DNA of 35,424 nucleotides from an uncultured Colwellia sp. (GTDB lineage Bacteria > Pseudomonadota > Gammaproteobacteria > Enterobacterales > Alteromonadaceae). This document shows positions 25,255-33,688 of this stretch, in pieces. Where the stretch lies: positions 1-35,424 of the forward strand of contig CAJXQI010000029.1 of NCBI GenBank assembly GCA_913058395.1, in the 5' to 3' direction. The position numbers and the translations under genes are program-made. The notes under the pieces are model-generated. The model saw only the letters and a list, made by a program, of their open reading frames with translations. It searched no databases and was not told where the DNA came from. Position 1 is the stretch's first letter. Each line of letters begins with the position of its first letter.

Positions 25255-25752
25255 TTAAAACTTTGTCACCAACCAATCTTCATTTTCACTAAAGTATAAG
25301 GTTCGAACGTTCCCTTTACCTTCTATATTTACCATATTAATTTGTGTTGGCCAAAGTTCACGTAATGCGCCATTAAACATTTTTACGCCTACTAATGCAC
25401 TTGGTATAACGGCTTCTTGATAAACCCAGAAGAATTTACCTTCAACTTCATACCCAACATCAATTAAAGGAAGGTTAGCTCCAGCCAATGTTTGCAGTAA
25501 AAACTGCTTTGCTACATAGTCAGCAAATTGTTGCTGCGTTTTCTTTGAGCTAATAATGTCAGCGTTTTTATCAAACAGTGATTGAACGGCATGTTCAGTA
25601 TCATGCATGTAAAATCGGTGCGACACTTCCATTTGTCCGGTACGCTTATTAAACAATACTGTGGTTTCAGCTGCTTTTTGTTGATGAGCAAACGCAGGGT
25701 TTGCTGCGATCAACAAAAGAGAAACTAGCAAAATATATAGGCTTTTAGGCAT
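25255..25752 (-). CDS. DUF6702 family periplasmic protein
   Basis: A 165-residue protein with a signal peptide (cleaved after NPAFA at about residue 22). The mature domain, opening HQQKAAETTVLFNKRTGQME and then VSHRFYMHDTEHAV, matches DUF6702, which is often encoded directly after an M1 peptidase in marine bacteria and Bacteroidota. Several histidines near the N-terminus of the mature protein may bind metal; this is inference. The start overlaps the peptidase stop by 1 bp (TAATG), so expression is coupled. Function unknown. Confidence 0.75.
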   Translation of the reverse strand: MPKSLYILLVSLLLIAANPAFAHQQKAAETTVLFNKRTGQMEVSHRFYMHDTEHAVQSLFDKNADIISSKKTQQQFADYVAKQFLLQTLAGANLPLIDVGYEVEGKFFWVYQEAVIPSALVGVKMFNGALRELWPTQINMVNIEGKGNVRTLYFSENEDWLVTKF

Positions 25753-28232
25753 TATTTATCCTTTTCGTCTTTTTTATTTTGCTTAGGCTCTTTGTCAGCT
25801 TTAAGTTCCGTTTTGATATCTTTCATGATGTCACGGCTTACTTTATCTGTGCGCTTTTTAGCTTTATAAGCTTCAACACGAGAAGGAATGATTTGACGCG
25901 GATAGTGATTGTTTTCTACGTCAACATCCGCGGTTTCCCAACCTGGGTCGACAGCAACACTCGCTAACTCTTGTTCTTTATCGGTAACGATAAGTTTGCG
26001 TACTTGCTTAGGCGTACGGCGCCAAATTTCAGCTGGAATATACATATTGTCTTTTGAGCCATCTTTGTAGGTAAGTTCTAAAAGAATCGGCATCACTAGG
26101 CCACCAACATTTGAAAACTCTAAAACGTAATAGTTTTTGTCTTCTTTAATTGCACGCTCAAGTGTTTTGCGCTCCCAAGGCTTTAAACCTTTTAAAAACT
26201 TATTGTACTTATTGCGCTCTTTGTTTGTTACGGTAAAACGATCGTTTGTGTCGTAAAAGTCAGTCACATCTGAGTTACGGTCAACCCAAAGCTCTTTGCC
26301 TTCTGTTTTGTTACGTTCTACAAATAATGAAGAAGGTTTGTCTGCTTCAATTTGACGTAAACGGCCGTAATCGATATCAGGGTTGTGCGTGTCTAAACGC
26401 ATTTGGTAAACCTTATCAATCGCGATATCTACATGGTCTGTTGAATAGAACCAACCACGCCAGAACCAGTCTAAATCAACCCCTGATGCTTCTTCCATCG
26501 TACGGAAAAAATCTGAAGGTGTAGGGCGCTTAAATCTCCAGCGTTCTGAGTACTCTTTAAAAGCAAAATCAAACAACTCTCGGCCTAAAATAACTTCACG
26601 TAAAATGTTTAATGCCGCAGCTGGTTTAGTGTACGCATTAGGCCCTAAACGCAGTACGCTGTCTGATTGTGTCATGATTGGTACTTGGTTTTGAGACTTC
26701 ATATAACCGGTAATATCACGTGGTTCAACACCCCAAGGAATAGTAGGATCCCACTCACGACCTGCGATACCATCTAAAAAACTGTTTAAACCTTCGTCCA
26801 TCCATGTCCATTGACGTTCATCAGAGTTAACTACCATAGGAAAGTAAATATGACCAACTTCGTGAATAACCACACCAATTAAGAAACGTTTTTCAGCTTG
26901 TGAATACGTGCGAGAACCGTCTTTTTGTAGCTCTGTACGAGGGCCGTTGAATGTAATCATTGGGTATTCCATACCGCCAACAGGGCCATTAACTGACTGT
27001 GCTGTAGGATATGGGTAGTCAAACGAGTAGCGTGAATAAACGTCCATTGTATGAATAACAGATTCAGTTGAGTATTTCTTCCAAAGGTCACCACCTTCTT
27101 TTGGGTAGAACGACATTGCCATAACAAATGGCATATCGTCGCCACCTTGTTTGTAACCTTTAGCATCCCAAATGAACTTACGCGATGAAGCCCAGGCAAA
27201 GTCACGCACATTGTCGGCTTTAAACTTCCAAGTTTTACGCTTGTTTGTGCCTTCCTTTTCGTTTGCTAGTGCTTCTTCTTCGGTAACAACAAATACCGGG
27301 CGTTTAGCTGTTTTTGCTTTTTCTAAACGTTGACGTTGCTTACTCGTTAAAACGCTTTTTGGATTCGTTAGTACACCTGTTGCACTAACAATATGGTCGG
27401 CAGGTACATTAATTTCAACTTCGTAGTCACCAAATTCTAATGTAAATTCGCCGCGACCTAAGAACTCTTTATTATTCCAACCTTCATAATCTGTATAGGC
27501 ATGTAAACGTGGAAACCACTGCGCTAGTAAGAAAATATCATTTCCTCCTTCGCGGTCATCTTTTTCAAAGTGTTCGTAACCAGAACGTGCTGATACGGCA
27601 TCTTCTTCAACAATGTTGAAAGCAAAATCAATAGAAAATAAAATATCATCACCTGACTTTAATGGCTTAGGTAAATCAATACGCATTTGAGTACCAACCA
27701 CAGTAAAGTTTAACTTTTTACCTTTACTGTCTTTGATTGCACTTATCTCATAACCTAGCTCGTTATCAGCCATAAATTGTTGGCGACGTAATTCACCTAA
27801 ACTAATTTTTGCTGGCGTTTTAGCGTCGCCTGCTTTGGTATAAGGCCCACGACGACCAATGCCACCAAAGTTATTAGCCGCGTTGGCAATAGAGTCACCT
27901 TTAAAAATGTTTTGATCTAATTGCACCCATAAATATTTTAATTTGTAAGGTGAATTATTTTGGTAAGTGATTTTTTCACTACCTGTAAGGCGACGCTTAG
28001 CTTCATCAAGTGACACTTTTATTTTATAGTCAACTTGTTGCTGCCAATAGTTTTCACCGGGTTCTCCCGCAGCATTTCTGTATACATTGGGTGTAGGAAG
28101 GACTTCTTCTAATTGACGAAATTTGTCTTTAAAGTCGCCTTTTGTTTGTTGAATAGCCGTTGCATTAGCTGATGACGTCAAAGAGAGCGACAAGAGTAAT
28201 GCAGCAAACGTTGTTATAGTTCTCGTTTTCAT
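25752..28232 (-). CDS. M1 family zinc metallopeptidase, exported
   Basis: Large gluzincin aminopeptidase. The start is taken at ATG 28232, which gives a clean signal peptide (MKTRTITTFAALLLSLSLTSSANA); a 16-residue longer form is open upstream but would spoil it. The mature part opens with a beta-rich N-terminal domain. The exopeptidase motif is GGMEYP, and the zinc site is H457-EVG-H461 with E480 18 residues later (in WTWMDEGLNSF). The C-terminus is Lys/Asp-rich. About 826 residues. It lies about 120 bp downstream of the ABC permease on the same strand with no visible terminator between, so it may be read through from the zinc cluster. Confidence 0.9.
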   Translation of the reverse strand: MKTRTITTFAALLLSLSLTSSANATAIQQTKGDFKDKFRQLEEVLPTPNVYRNAAGEPGENYWQQQVDYKIKVSLDEAKRRLTGSEKITYQNNSPYKLKYLWVQLDQNIFKGDSIANAANNFGGIGRRGPYTKAGDAKTPAKISLGELRRQQFMADNELGYEISAIKDSKGKKLNFTVVGTQMRIDLPKPLKSGDDILFSIDFAFNIVEEDAVSARSGYEHFEKDDREGGNDIFLLAQWFPRLHAYTDYEGWNNKEFLGRGEFTLEFGDYEVEINVPADHIVSATGVLTNPKSVLTSKQRQRLEKAKTAKRPVFVVTEEEALANEKEGTNKRKTWKFKADNVRDFAWASSRKFIWDAKGYKQGGDDMPFVMAMSFYPKEGGDLWKKYSTESVIHTMDVYSRYSFDYPYPTAQSVNGPVGGMEYPMITFNGPRTELQKDGSRTYSQAEKRFLIGVVIHEVGHIYFPMVVNSDERQWTWMDEGLNSFLDGIAGREWDPTIPWGVEPRDITGYMKSQNQVPIMTQSDSVLRLGPNAYTKPAAALNILREVILGRELFDFAFKEYSERWRFKRPTPSDFFRTMEEASGVDLDWFWRGWFYSTDHVDIAIDKVYQMRLDTHNPDIDYGRLRQIEADKPSSLFVERNKTEGKELWVDRNSDVTDFYDTNDRFTVTNKERNKYNKFLKGLKPWERKTLERAIKEDKNYYVLEFSNVGGLVMPILLELTYKDGSKDNMYIPAEIWRRTPKQVRKLIVTDKEQELASVAVDPGWETADVDVENNHYPRQIIPSRVEAYKAKKRTDKVSRDIMKDIKTELKADKEPKQNKKDEKDK

Positions 28233-28355
28233 TTGATCAATTCTTATGTTGTTGTGTTGAGTTAAATTAATACTGTGCAAAGTACGTGTTTTTTAAAGCT
28301 GATGAACAATTATTATCGGTAATTACTTATCGTGTTTTGTTTGTGTTGAACAGAA

Positions 28356-29603
28356 CTATACATGACTATTCCTTGCTCCTTTATATGCAAATAATGCCGA
28401 TGGGATAACGGCTATAGCGGTGAATATGAAAAAGTAAAACATCAATTTACTGTTAGTTTTTGAAATAATATTTGAGTCAATCAATATGCCATATTGGTTT
28501 AAAACGTACGTTTGGCTTATAGGCAATAAAAAGCTTAATGCTACGAATGCAATAGTAGCGCTAAGCAATACAATGATTATAGCTTCAAGCTCGATCAGTA
28601 AAAAGACAAAGCTTGCTGAAGCACCTACCATTCTTAGTAATTTAATTTCATGCATGCGCTCTCTGATAGAGGCAAGCAACATGGCATTTAATCCAATTAA
28701 GGATGAAATAATAACCAGTATCGTAATTAAATGCAGTGTGTTATCAAACACTGCCATGGTTTGCCATAATTCTGACAGTGCAACGCCGGGCAGTATGGCG
28801 CTAAGCGGCTCTTGCTTATCAGTATTTATTTCTCGTTGTAAAGTAAACACAGCCATTTTTGATTTGAGCATTAGCATGATAGCCGTAATAGATTTAGGCG
28901 TTAAATCATCAACTTGTGATAATGTTAGTTCTGCTGTTTGGGTTAAACGTTTAATGTCTGCAGGTTTTGTTAAATGAGCGGCCTCTAAACCTTGTAAACT
29001 GGTATGTAATGTTTGATCAACCGGCGTCCCTGTTGCTGCTAAAATGCCTACTACGTTAAATGGAATGCTGTCATGGTTTTTAAAGCTAGTGCGACCAATA
29101 CCATGAGATAAAATAATGCTATCACCTAATTGATAGCCCAATGTTTTGGCAACTTTAGCACCAAGTACAAGATCAAAAATGTGTTCAAACTTATGCCCTT
29201 GAGCAAACGCCAATTGTTGTTTGTTACTGTACGTGAAATATTCAAAATAATTGGCGGTGGTTCCCATAACTCGGTAGCCTTGGTGCGAGTCGCCTAAAGA
29301 AATAGGAATAGCATGATGAATTGTGGGTTTCTGTGAAATACGTTCGTAAGATGTCCAACTGATGTTATTAGTTGGCGTGCCCGTTCTAAACACAGAATAA
29401 AGCAATAAATTTAAACTGCCAGTGCGGGTTCCAACAATCAAATCAACCCCTGATACGCTGCTTGAAAAGCTTAGCTTGGCCTGTTGGCGTATATGGTCAA
29501 CGCCTAACATCACAATGATACTAACACTGATGGTAATGATAGTGAGTATGATTGATCCCTTACGATGCAGCAGGCTTTTATAAGCTAAATTAATCAACAT
29601 CAA
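28356..29603 (-). CDS. FtsX/MacB-type ABC transporter permease
   Basis: A 415-residue permease with one N-terminal membrane helix (about 17-35, GSIILTIITISVSIIVMLG), a large extracytoplasmic domain (about 40-280), and three C-terminal helices (about 290-312, 335-360, 385-405) in the FtsX layout. Such permeases act as mechanotransmitters or extraction pumps rather than classical importers. Its start overlaps the ATPase gene by 4 bp. Together with the neighbouring DUF3299 and ZrgA proteins it matches the Zur-regulated zrg zinc-acquisition locus described in Vibrio. That assignment rests on gene content and the nearby Zur-like box. Confidence 0.85.
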   Translation of the reverse strand: MMLINLAYKSLLHRKGSIILTIITISVSIIVMLGVDHIRQQAKLSFSSSVSGVDLIVGTRTGSLNLLLYSVFRTGTPTNNISWTSYERISQKPTIHHAIPISLGDSHQGYRVMGTTANYFEYFTYSNKQQLAFAQGHKFEHIFDLVLGAKVAKTLGYQLGDSIILSHGIGRTSFKNHDSIPFNVVGILAATGTPVDQTLHTSLQGLEAAHLTKPADIKRLTQTAELTLSQVDDLTPKSITAIMLMLKSKMAVFTLQREINTDKQEPLSAILPGVALSELWQTMAVFDNTLHLITILVIISSLIGLNAMLLASIRERMHEIKLLRMVGASASFVFLLIELEAIIIVLLSATIAFVALSFLLPISQTYVLNQYGILIDSNIISKTNSKLMFYFFIFTAIAVIPSALFAYKGARNSHV

Positions 29604-30280
29604 TGCTTACCCGCAGCGTTATTAATGTCAGTAAACTTTTGCACCAAATTAAAATGATGTTTTAAGCGTGTGTCGTGACTTACAAAAAGTAGTGTTGTTT
29701 TATTTGCTTCACATAACGTTGTTAACAGCGACATGAAATTATCTCTGCTAGGCTCATCTAAAGAAGAGGTTGGCTCATCTGCAATTAAAAGTTTTGGGTT
29801 GTTAATAAAAGCACGAGCAATTGCAATTCGTTGTTGCTGACCAATGCTTAACGTATTAACAGGCCTAGACCAATCTTCACTGTTAACCTTCAACGTTTCT
29901 AATAAACTTGTTATTTTATGATCAATGTTTATGGTTTTATTTGCTAATGAAAATTGACTTGCTAACGTTATGTTTTCTATCGCGCTCAAGTAATTAATTA
30001 AGTTGAATTGTTGAAAAATATAACCAATATTATTCGATCGAAAACGATCCAGTTCACGGCTACTCATTTTATTGAGTGCTTCGCCTAAAATAGTTACTGA
30101 GCCCAACGATGGGCGAATAATTCCACAAACTAGATTCAATAATGTTGACTTACCACAGCCAGAAGGGCCGTAAATAAAGAGTTTTTTACCACTAGCTACC
30201 GACCAATCATCAACACTGAGAACATTTTTCTGAAGGGAGTTTGAGTATGAAAACTCTATGTTCTTAAGCTGGATAGTCAT
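29600..30280 (-). CDS. ABC transporter ATP-binding protein (LolD/MacB class)
   Basis: A 226-residue ATPase with Walker A GPSGCGKST (about 35-43), Q-loop in YIFQQFNLI, signature LSIGQQQRIAIARAF, Walker B LLIADEPTSSLD and H-loop VSHDTRL. The subgroup is that of LolD, MacB and FtsE, which pair with FtsX-type permeases such as the next gene (4-bp overlap). The start lies about 25 bp from a Zur-like palindrome at 30305-30325 shared with the divergent DUF3299 gene. Likely energises a Zur-controlled zinc-related transporter. Confidence 0.92.
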   Translation of the reverse strand: MTIQLKNIEFSYSNSLQKNVLSVDDWSVASGKKLFIYGPSGCGKSTLLNLVCGIIRPSLGSVTILGEALNKMSSRELDRFRSNNIGYIFQQFNLINYLSAIENITLASQFSLANKTINIDHKITSLLETLKVNSEDWSRPVNTLSIGQQQRIAIARAFINNPKLLIADEPTSSLDEPSRDNFMSLLTTLCEANKTTLLFVSHDTRLKHHFNLVQKFTDINNAAGKH

Positions 30281-30304
30281 TAATAGTAGTTGATTGGTTG
30301 AATT

Positions 30305-30325
30305 AAATGTTATGTTATAACATAA
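30305..30325. promoter_or_regulatory. Zur-like box between ABC and DUF3299 genes
   Basis: The 21-bp stretch contains the perfect 16-bp palindrome TTATGTTATAACATAA (30310-30325). It has the GTTAT-N3-ATAAC layout of gammaproteobacterial Zur boxes and fits that consensus at most positions. It sits in the divergent promoter region, 25 bp from the ABC ATPase start and about 87 bp from the DUF3299 start, so it could control both. Zur itself is not encoded in the window. Confidence 0.75.
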
Positions 30326-30411
30326 TTGTTGGCGTTTAAAGTTAATATTTATTGAAGTAAATTTTATGCTTCTGTTGCAAGGCGTTGTAAATAATTAAAG
30401 GGGGCATGTAA

Positions 30412-31104
30412 ATGCGAATATTGGCATTATGTAGTTGCCTATTACTGCTATTAGGTTGCGAGCCAACCAAACAAGATAATGAAAACCAAGTAGCTCATCA
30501 AATGGCTACAAGCGATATTGGTGAAACTAGCAGTGTTAAAAGTACAATTAACAAAGAACCACTCACCAGTACGCCTAACAATTTGGTAAAAAATGAACCG
30601 GTTAATTACCAAGAAATAGAATGGGATGAGCTAATACCAAAAACTGATTTAGACGCGTTACTTGCGCCGCCTGAGTATATTACGGATATAGAAGATGGCT
30701 CTATAAAAGATCAAATGATCAACAATAACCAAAGCGCTATGCATGCTGAGCAACGTGCAGAAAACAATTATGAAAGAGCGTTAGTTTCAACAAACATAAT
30801 TGAAGCCATGGATGGAAAGCATATTGAAATTCCCGGGTTTATTGTGCCTGTAGAATTTAACGGCGCACAAATAGTGACCAGCTTTTTTTTAGTGCCGTAT
30901 TTTGGTGCTTGTCTTCATATGCCACCGCCACCGCCAAACCAAATTATTTATATAGAAATAGAAGACGGTTTTCTTTTAGAAGAGTTGTATGACCCCGTTG
31001 TAGTGTCAGGTAAATTGTCTGTTGCGTTATTTGAAGACCAAATCGCAACATCAGCTTACAGCATGACATTAGATAAAATACGAATGTATTACGAAAACGA
31101 ATAA
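30412..31104 (+). CDS. DUF3299 lipoprotein of a zinc-regulated locus
   Basis: A 230-residue lipoprotein: signal with lipobox LLGC (C16), then a Gln/Asn/Thr-rich linker (about 20-125), then the DUF3299 domain. Its core is IEIPGFIVPVEFNGAQIVT, FFLVPYFGACLHMPPPPPNQ, with a conserved Cys and His in GACLHMPPPP. DUF3299 proteins are regularly encoded beside FtsX-type ABC transporters and ZrgA in Zur regulons. AAGGGGG precedes the ATG. Transcribed divergently from the ABC genes across a Zur-like box. A role as partner of the transporter is inferred. Confidence 0.85.
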   Translation: MRILALCSCLLLLLGCEPTKQDNENQVAHQMATSDIGETSSVKSTINKEPLTSTPNNLVKNEPVNYQEIEWDELIPKTDLDALLAPPEYITDIEDGSIKDQMINNNQSAMHAEQRAENNYERALVSTNIIEAMDGKHIEIPGFIVPVEFNGAQIVTSFFLVPYFGACLHMPPPPPNQIIYIEIEDGFLLEELYDPVVVSGKLSVALFEDQIATSAYSMTLDKIRMYYENE

Positions 31105-31147
31105 CTTGCCGAGCAATGTGAGCACATACGTAGTAGCGAAAGCCTTC

Positions 31148-32146
31148 CTAGCATGTTGCCTGCATTAGCGTATGTTCCCATGTTTCATCAATGTTATCGC
31201 AAATAATTTCTATGGCAGTTTCATTACACTCTGCTAATTCAACCTCATGAATACCATCGGAAGTATTGTTATAGCCGTATAAGCCTTCGTCGGTGATACA
31301 TATAGCTTTCACACGGGTTGCAACTATGCTTTTTAGAAAGGCTAACAGTTTAGTTCTACTTAATATTTTTTCACTGGCTATACGCCAACCAATACAAAGA
31401 TAACCTTCTCCTTCATTTATTGTTCTAATAAAGTCAGACTTTTGCAGTGTAGGAGTAGTATTTATATCGTGCGAATGTGAACTGTGATTGCAATGCGTTA
31501 CTCCGCTCTTATAAGAGGTTTTCCCCGCCAACCATTCAAGTTTTACTTTTGCATGCTCAACAAAACTGAGTGGTTCAGAGGTATAGCCATGGTCTTTTAT
31601 ATAATGTATCAACGCTTCCGTATCTTTCACATTATATAAGTCGGCTTTATTACCAACGATCACGTCTGCCGCTTCAAGCTGCTGGTTGAATGTGGTGTGC
31701 TCCGTGTAACGGCAATCATCTAAATGTCTCGCATCAACAAGCGTTAATGTTTTTTCTAAACTTAATGACTCTTGATAATATTCATTAGAAAGCAACTCCA
31801 GTACTTCAAATGGGTGACCTAAACCTGTTGGTTCGATTAACAACCGATGAGGTCTTGCTTCTTTGAGTAATTGATTAAGTGCGATTTTCATCGGTAAATT
31901 TGAGGCACAACACATACATCCACCAGGTACTTCTTTAATAAATACCTGGCTATCTTTTTCTAGTAAGCCGCTAAATAAGCTGCCATCAATGCCTATTTCT
32001 CCGAACTCATTCACCAAAACTGCCCAACGTTCGTCAGTAGGCTTCTGTTGTAACAGGTGCATGATGGCCGAGGTTTTTCCTGCTCCTAAAAAACCAGAAA
32101 TTACGTTAGTAGGCACCGAAAGTATTTTTTCGTTCGATATTTTCAC
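31148..32146 (-). CDS. CobW/ZNG-family GTPase, putative zinc metallochaperone
   Basis: A 332-residue G3E GTPase. It has P-loop GFLGAGKT (18-25), EFG-type switch (VNEFGEIGID), and the metal-binding C77-M-C79-C80 motif in GGCMCC. EPTGLGHP and GNKADL are also present. A His-rich loop, HCNHSSHSHD (about 220), lies before the CobW_C domain, FLCIGWRI-like. Zur-controlled members of this family deliver zinc to client enzymes under zinc shortage. The start is GTG 32146 with AAAGGAAAG before it. It stands between the DUF3299 gene (convergent) and zrgA (same strand, about 200 bp upstream). A weak GTTAT-TT-ATAAC palindrome lies at 32251-32265. Confidence 0.9.
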   Translation of the reverse strand: MKISNEKILSVPTNVISGFLGAGKTSAIMHLLQQKPTDERWAVLVNEFGEIGIDGSLFSGLLEKDSQVFIKEVPGGCMCCASNLPMKIALNQLLKEARPHRLLIEPTGLGHPFEVLELLSNEYYQESLSLEKTLTLVDARHLDDCRYTEHTTFNQQLEAADVIVGNKADLYNVKDTEALIHYIKDHGYTSEPLSFVEHAKVKLEWLAGKTSYKSGVTHCNHSSHSHDINTTPTLQKSDFIRTINEGEGYLCIGWRIASEKILSRTKLLAFLKSIVATRVKAICITDEGLYGYNNTSDGIHEVELAECNETAIEIICDNIDETWEHTLMQATC

Positions 32147-32345
32147 ATTCTTTCCTTTGTACTATTTACCTAATAGCTAATTGGTAACAACAGCTGTAAC
32201 TTGTATTGATATCAGTGGCTAGCGATACCTAGTTGTTGTTACTAGGCTGGTGTTATTTATAACCAATAAAATATTTCTCATACAGAGAGTGAGAATAAAC
32301 AGCACGTCTGTTAATTGATTACGTCTCTACAGCTCAATGGTAATT

Positions 32346-32876
32346 TCACTGAAAATTTATTTTTGTATTTTTATCATCAAGTACAATTGAGCCTTGTTGA
32401 GATGAAGTTAGCCACATAGCATAAATTTTTTTGAGCTTATTGTAATGTTTGAATAGCTTCAATGTTGCTGAAGAGATCTCATTCGCCTTTGGGCAATGAA
32501 ACTGATAATTTATAGATATTTCAGCATGAGGATGCTCATGATGATCGTCATTAAGCATGTCACTAGAGTTAATATTAACATGTTTGATCTGGCACTCGCC
32601 GCTGTCAAAGTGAATAACATTTTTATGCTCTGACAAATGTTTTTTCATGGCAGAAACTTTCAAGGCTTCTTCAGGTGTTGTTACTTTATACTCGAAACCT
32701 AGCAGGCTTTCAGCGGGGGCGATTAAGTTCAAATCAACATTGTTTTTTTCAATTGCAATGGTTAATTCTGCGTGGCCGTGAATATGGGCTGAGTGCTCAT
32801 GTGCCGCTGAAGCGCTAACTGCACTAAATATACAAATAGCCGCAGCTACTTTTAATAGAATAAACATAAATTTCAA
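32346..32876 (-). CDS. zrgA: ZrgA-like zinc uptake protein (DUF2796)
   Basis: A 176-residue periplasmic protein with a signal peptide (about 1-24) and histidine-rich segments: HEHSAHIHGH at residues 26-35 right after cleavage and DDHHEHPHAE in the second half. Between them lies the DUF2796 core (LNLIAPAESLLGFEYK). DUF2796 is the family of Vibrio ZrgA, part of a Zur-repressed zinc acquisition system; the His clusters suit zinc capture. It starts only 6 bp after the DUF1826 gene, so the two share the Zur-like promoter upstream of DUF1826. Confidence 0.85.
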   Translation of the reverse strand: MKFMFILLKVAAAICIFSAVSASAAHEHSAHIHGHAELTIAIEKNNVDLNLIAPAESLLGFEYKVTTPEEALKVSAMKKHLSEHKNVIHFDSGECQIKHVNINSSDMLNDDHHEHPHAEISINYQFHCPKANEISSATLKLFKHYNKLKKIYAMWLTSSQQGSIVLDDKNTKINFQ

Positions 32877-32882
32877 ATTATT

Positions 32883-33560
32883 TTAATCGATAAAATCTAG
32901 AGTAAGTAATAGTCGCTGTTCATTACCGGCAACTGCTGGTGAACGGTGAACTAGTCCACCGTTTTCGTTGTTATACCAACCTTCACCTTTTAACAATGCA
33001 ACATCTCCTGCAGTTAAATGTTGAATATTGCTCGAATGCTGCATAACCCCGGAAACGTCATCAGGCTGGTTTTGGCTGCCAGCGCCCAATTTACTGCGGT
33101 CAATACAATCATCAGGTAACCATTGTGTTGCGACACCACAGAATGTAGTCACTAAGCGGCAGGGGATATGATCTACATGAAACTTAGGGCACATCGCTTT
33201 GTCTAATTTAGCTAGTCGCAGGCCGGCACTTTTTAACTCAAAAAGTGTGCAAAATATTTCCACGAGTAGCTCAATGTATTTGCATAAAGCTTTTTGATTA
33301 CCTAGCTGGGGCACATTAGCTAAAAGCTCTTCGGCGACACTTTCTGGAGTGGTTGAAATTTTTACGTTTAAGTGTGAATTCTCAGCCATTACCTTAGTTA
33401 TATTACTCAATACATCGTCAGCGAGTTTATTGTGCCAAACAGCAATATTTACATCTTCTTGATAGATGTCTGTTAGTACTGACACGTGTTCGGACATTAC
33501 AGCGCGTCGGCCATTTGATGTTGCTGATTCAATGTGAAGTACACCAGATGATTGTGACAT
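32883..33560 (-). CDS. DUF1826 protein of the zinc-starvation cluster
   Basis: A 225-residue cytoplasmic protein. The conserved second half contains CPKFHVDHIPCRLVTTF, GVATQWLPDD, and a distal GGLVHRSPA. An H-x-D motif followed by a distal His and Arg on a beta-rich scaffold looks like the metal and co-substrate site of double-stranded beta-helix (cupin or Fe/2-oxoglutarate type) enzymes; that is my inference, since DUF1826 has no known activity. AAGGAAG precedes the ATG. It is the first gene of an operon with zrgA and starts 24 bp from a Zur-like palindrome. Confidence 0.85.
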   Translation of the reverse strand: MSQSSGVLHIESATSNGRRAVMSEHVSVLTDIYQEDVNIAVWHNKLADDVLSNITKVMAENSHLNVKISTTPESVAEELLANVPQLGNQKALCKYIELLVEIFCTLFELKSAGLRLAKLDKAMCPKFHVDHIPCRLVTTFCGVATQWLPDDCIDRSKLGAGSQNQPDDVSGVMQHSSNIQHLTAGDVALLKGEGWYNNENGGLVHRSPAVAGNEQRLLLTLDFID

Positions 33561-33583
33561 GTTTATTCTTCCTTATTTTTACG

Positions 33584-33599
33584 GTGTGTTATAACATAT
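33584..33599. promoter_or_regulatory. Zur-like box between DUF1826 and PhoX-family genes
   Basis: GTGTGTTATAACATAT shares the perfect palindromic core TGTTATAACA with the box at 30310-30325, and 13 of 16 positions overall. It lies in the 128-bp divergent region, 24 bp from the DUF1826 start and 90 bp from the phoX-like start. The left arm is weaker than in the first box. Confidence 0.6.
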
Positions 33600-33688
33600 C
33601 ATTTAGTGGTATATAAATTATTTACAATATTTACTTTTTTCATTAACAAGGTGGCGAACAGCTCTAAAGAGCTAGCGCAATAAAACAA

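Noticed and set aside
32251-32265. Possible third Zur box upstream of the CobW gene (TGTTATTTATAACCA)
   Set aside because: The arms GTTAT and ATAAC are present but the spacer is 2 instead of 3 bases and the outer positions do not match, so I mention it only in the CobW entry.
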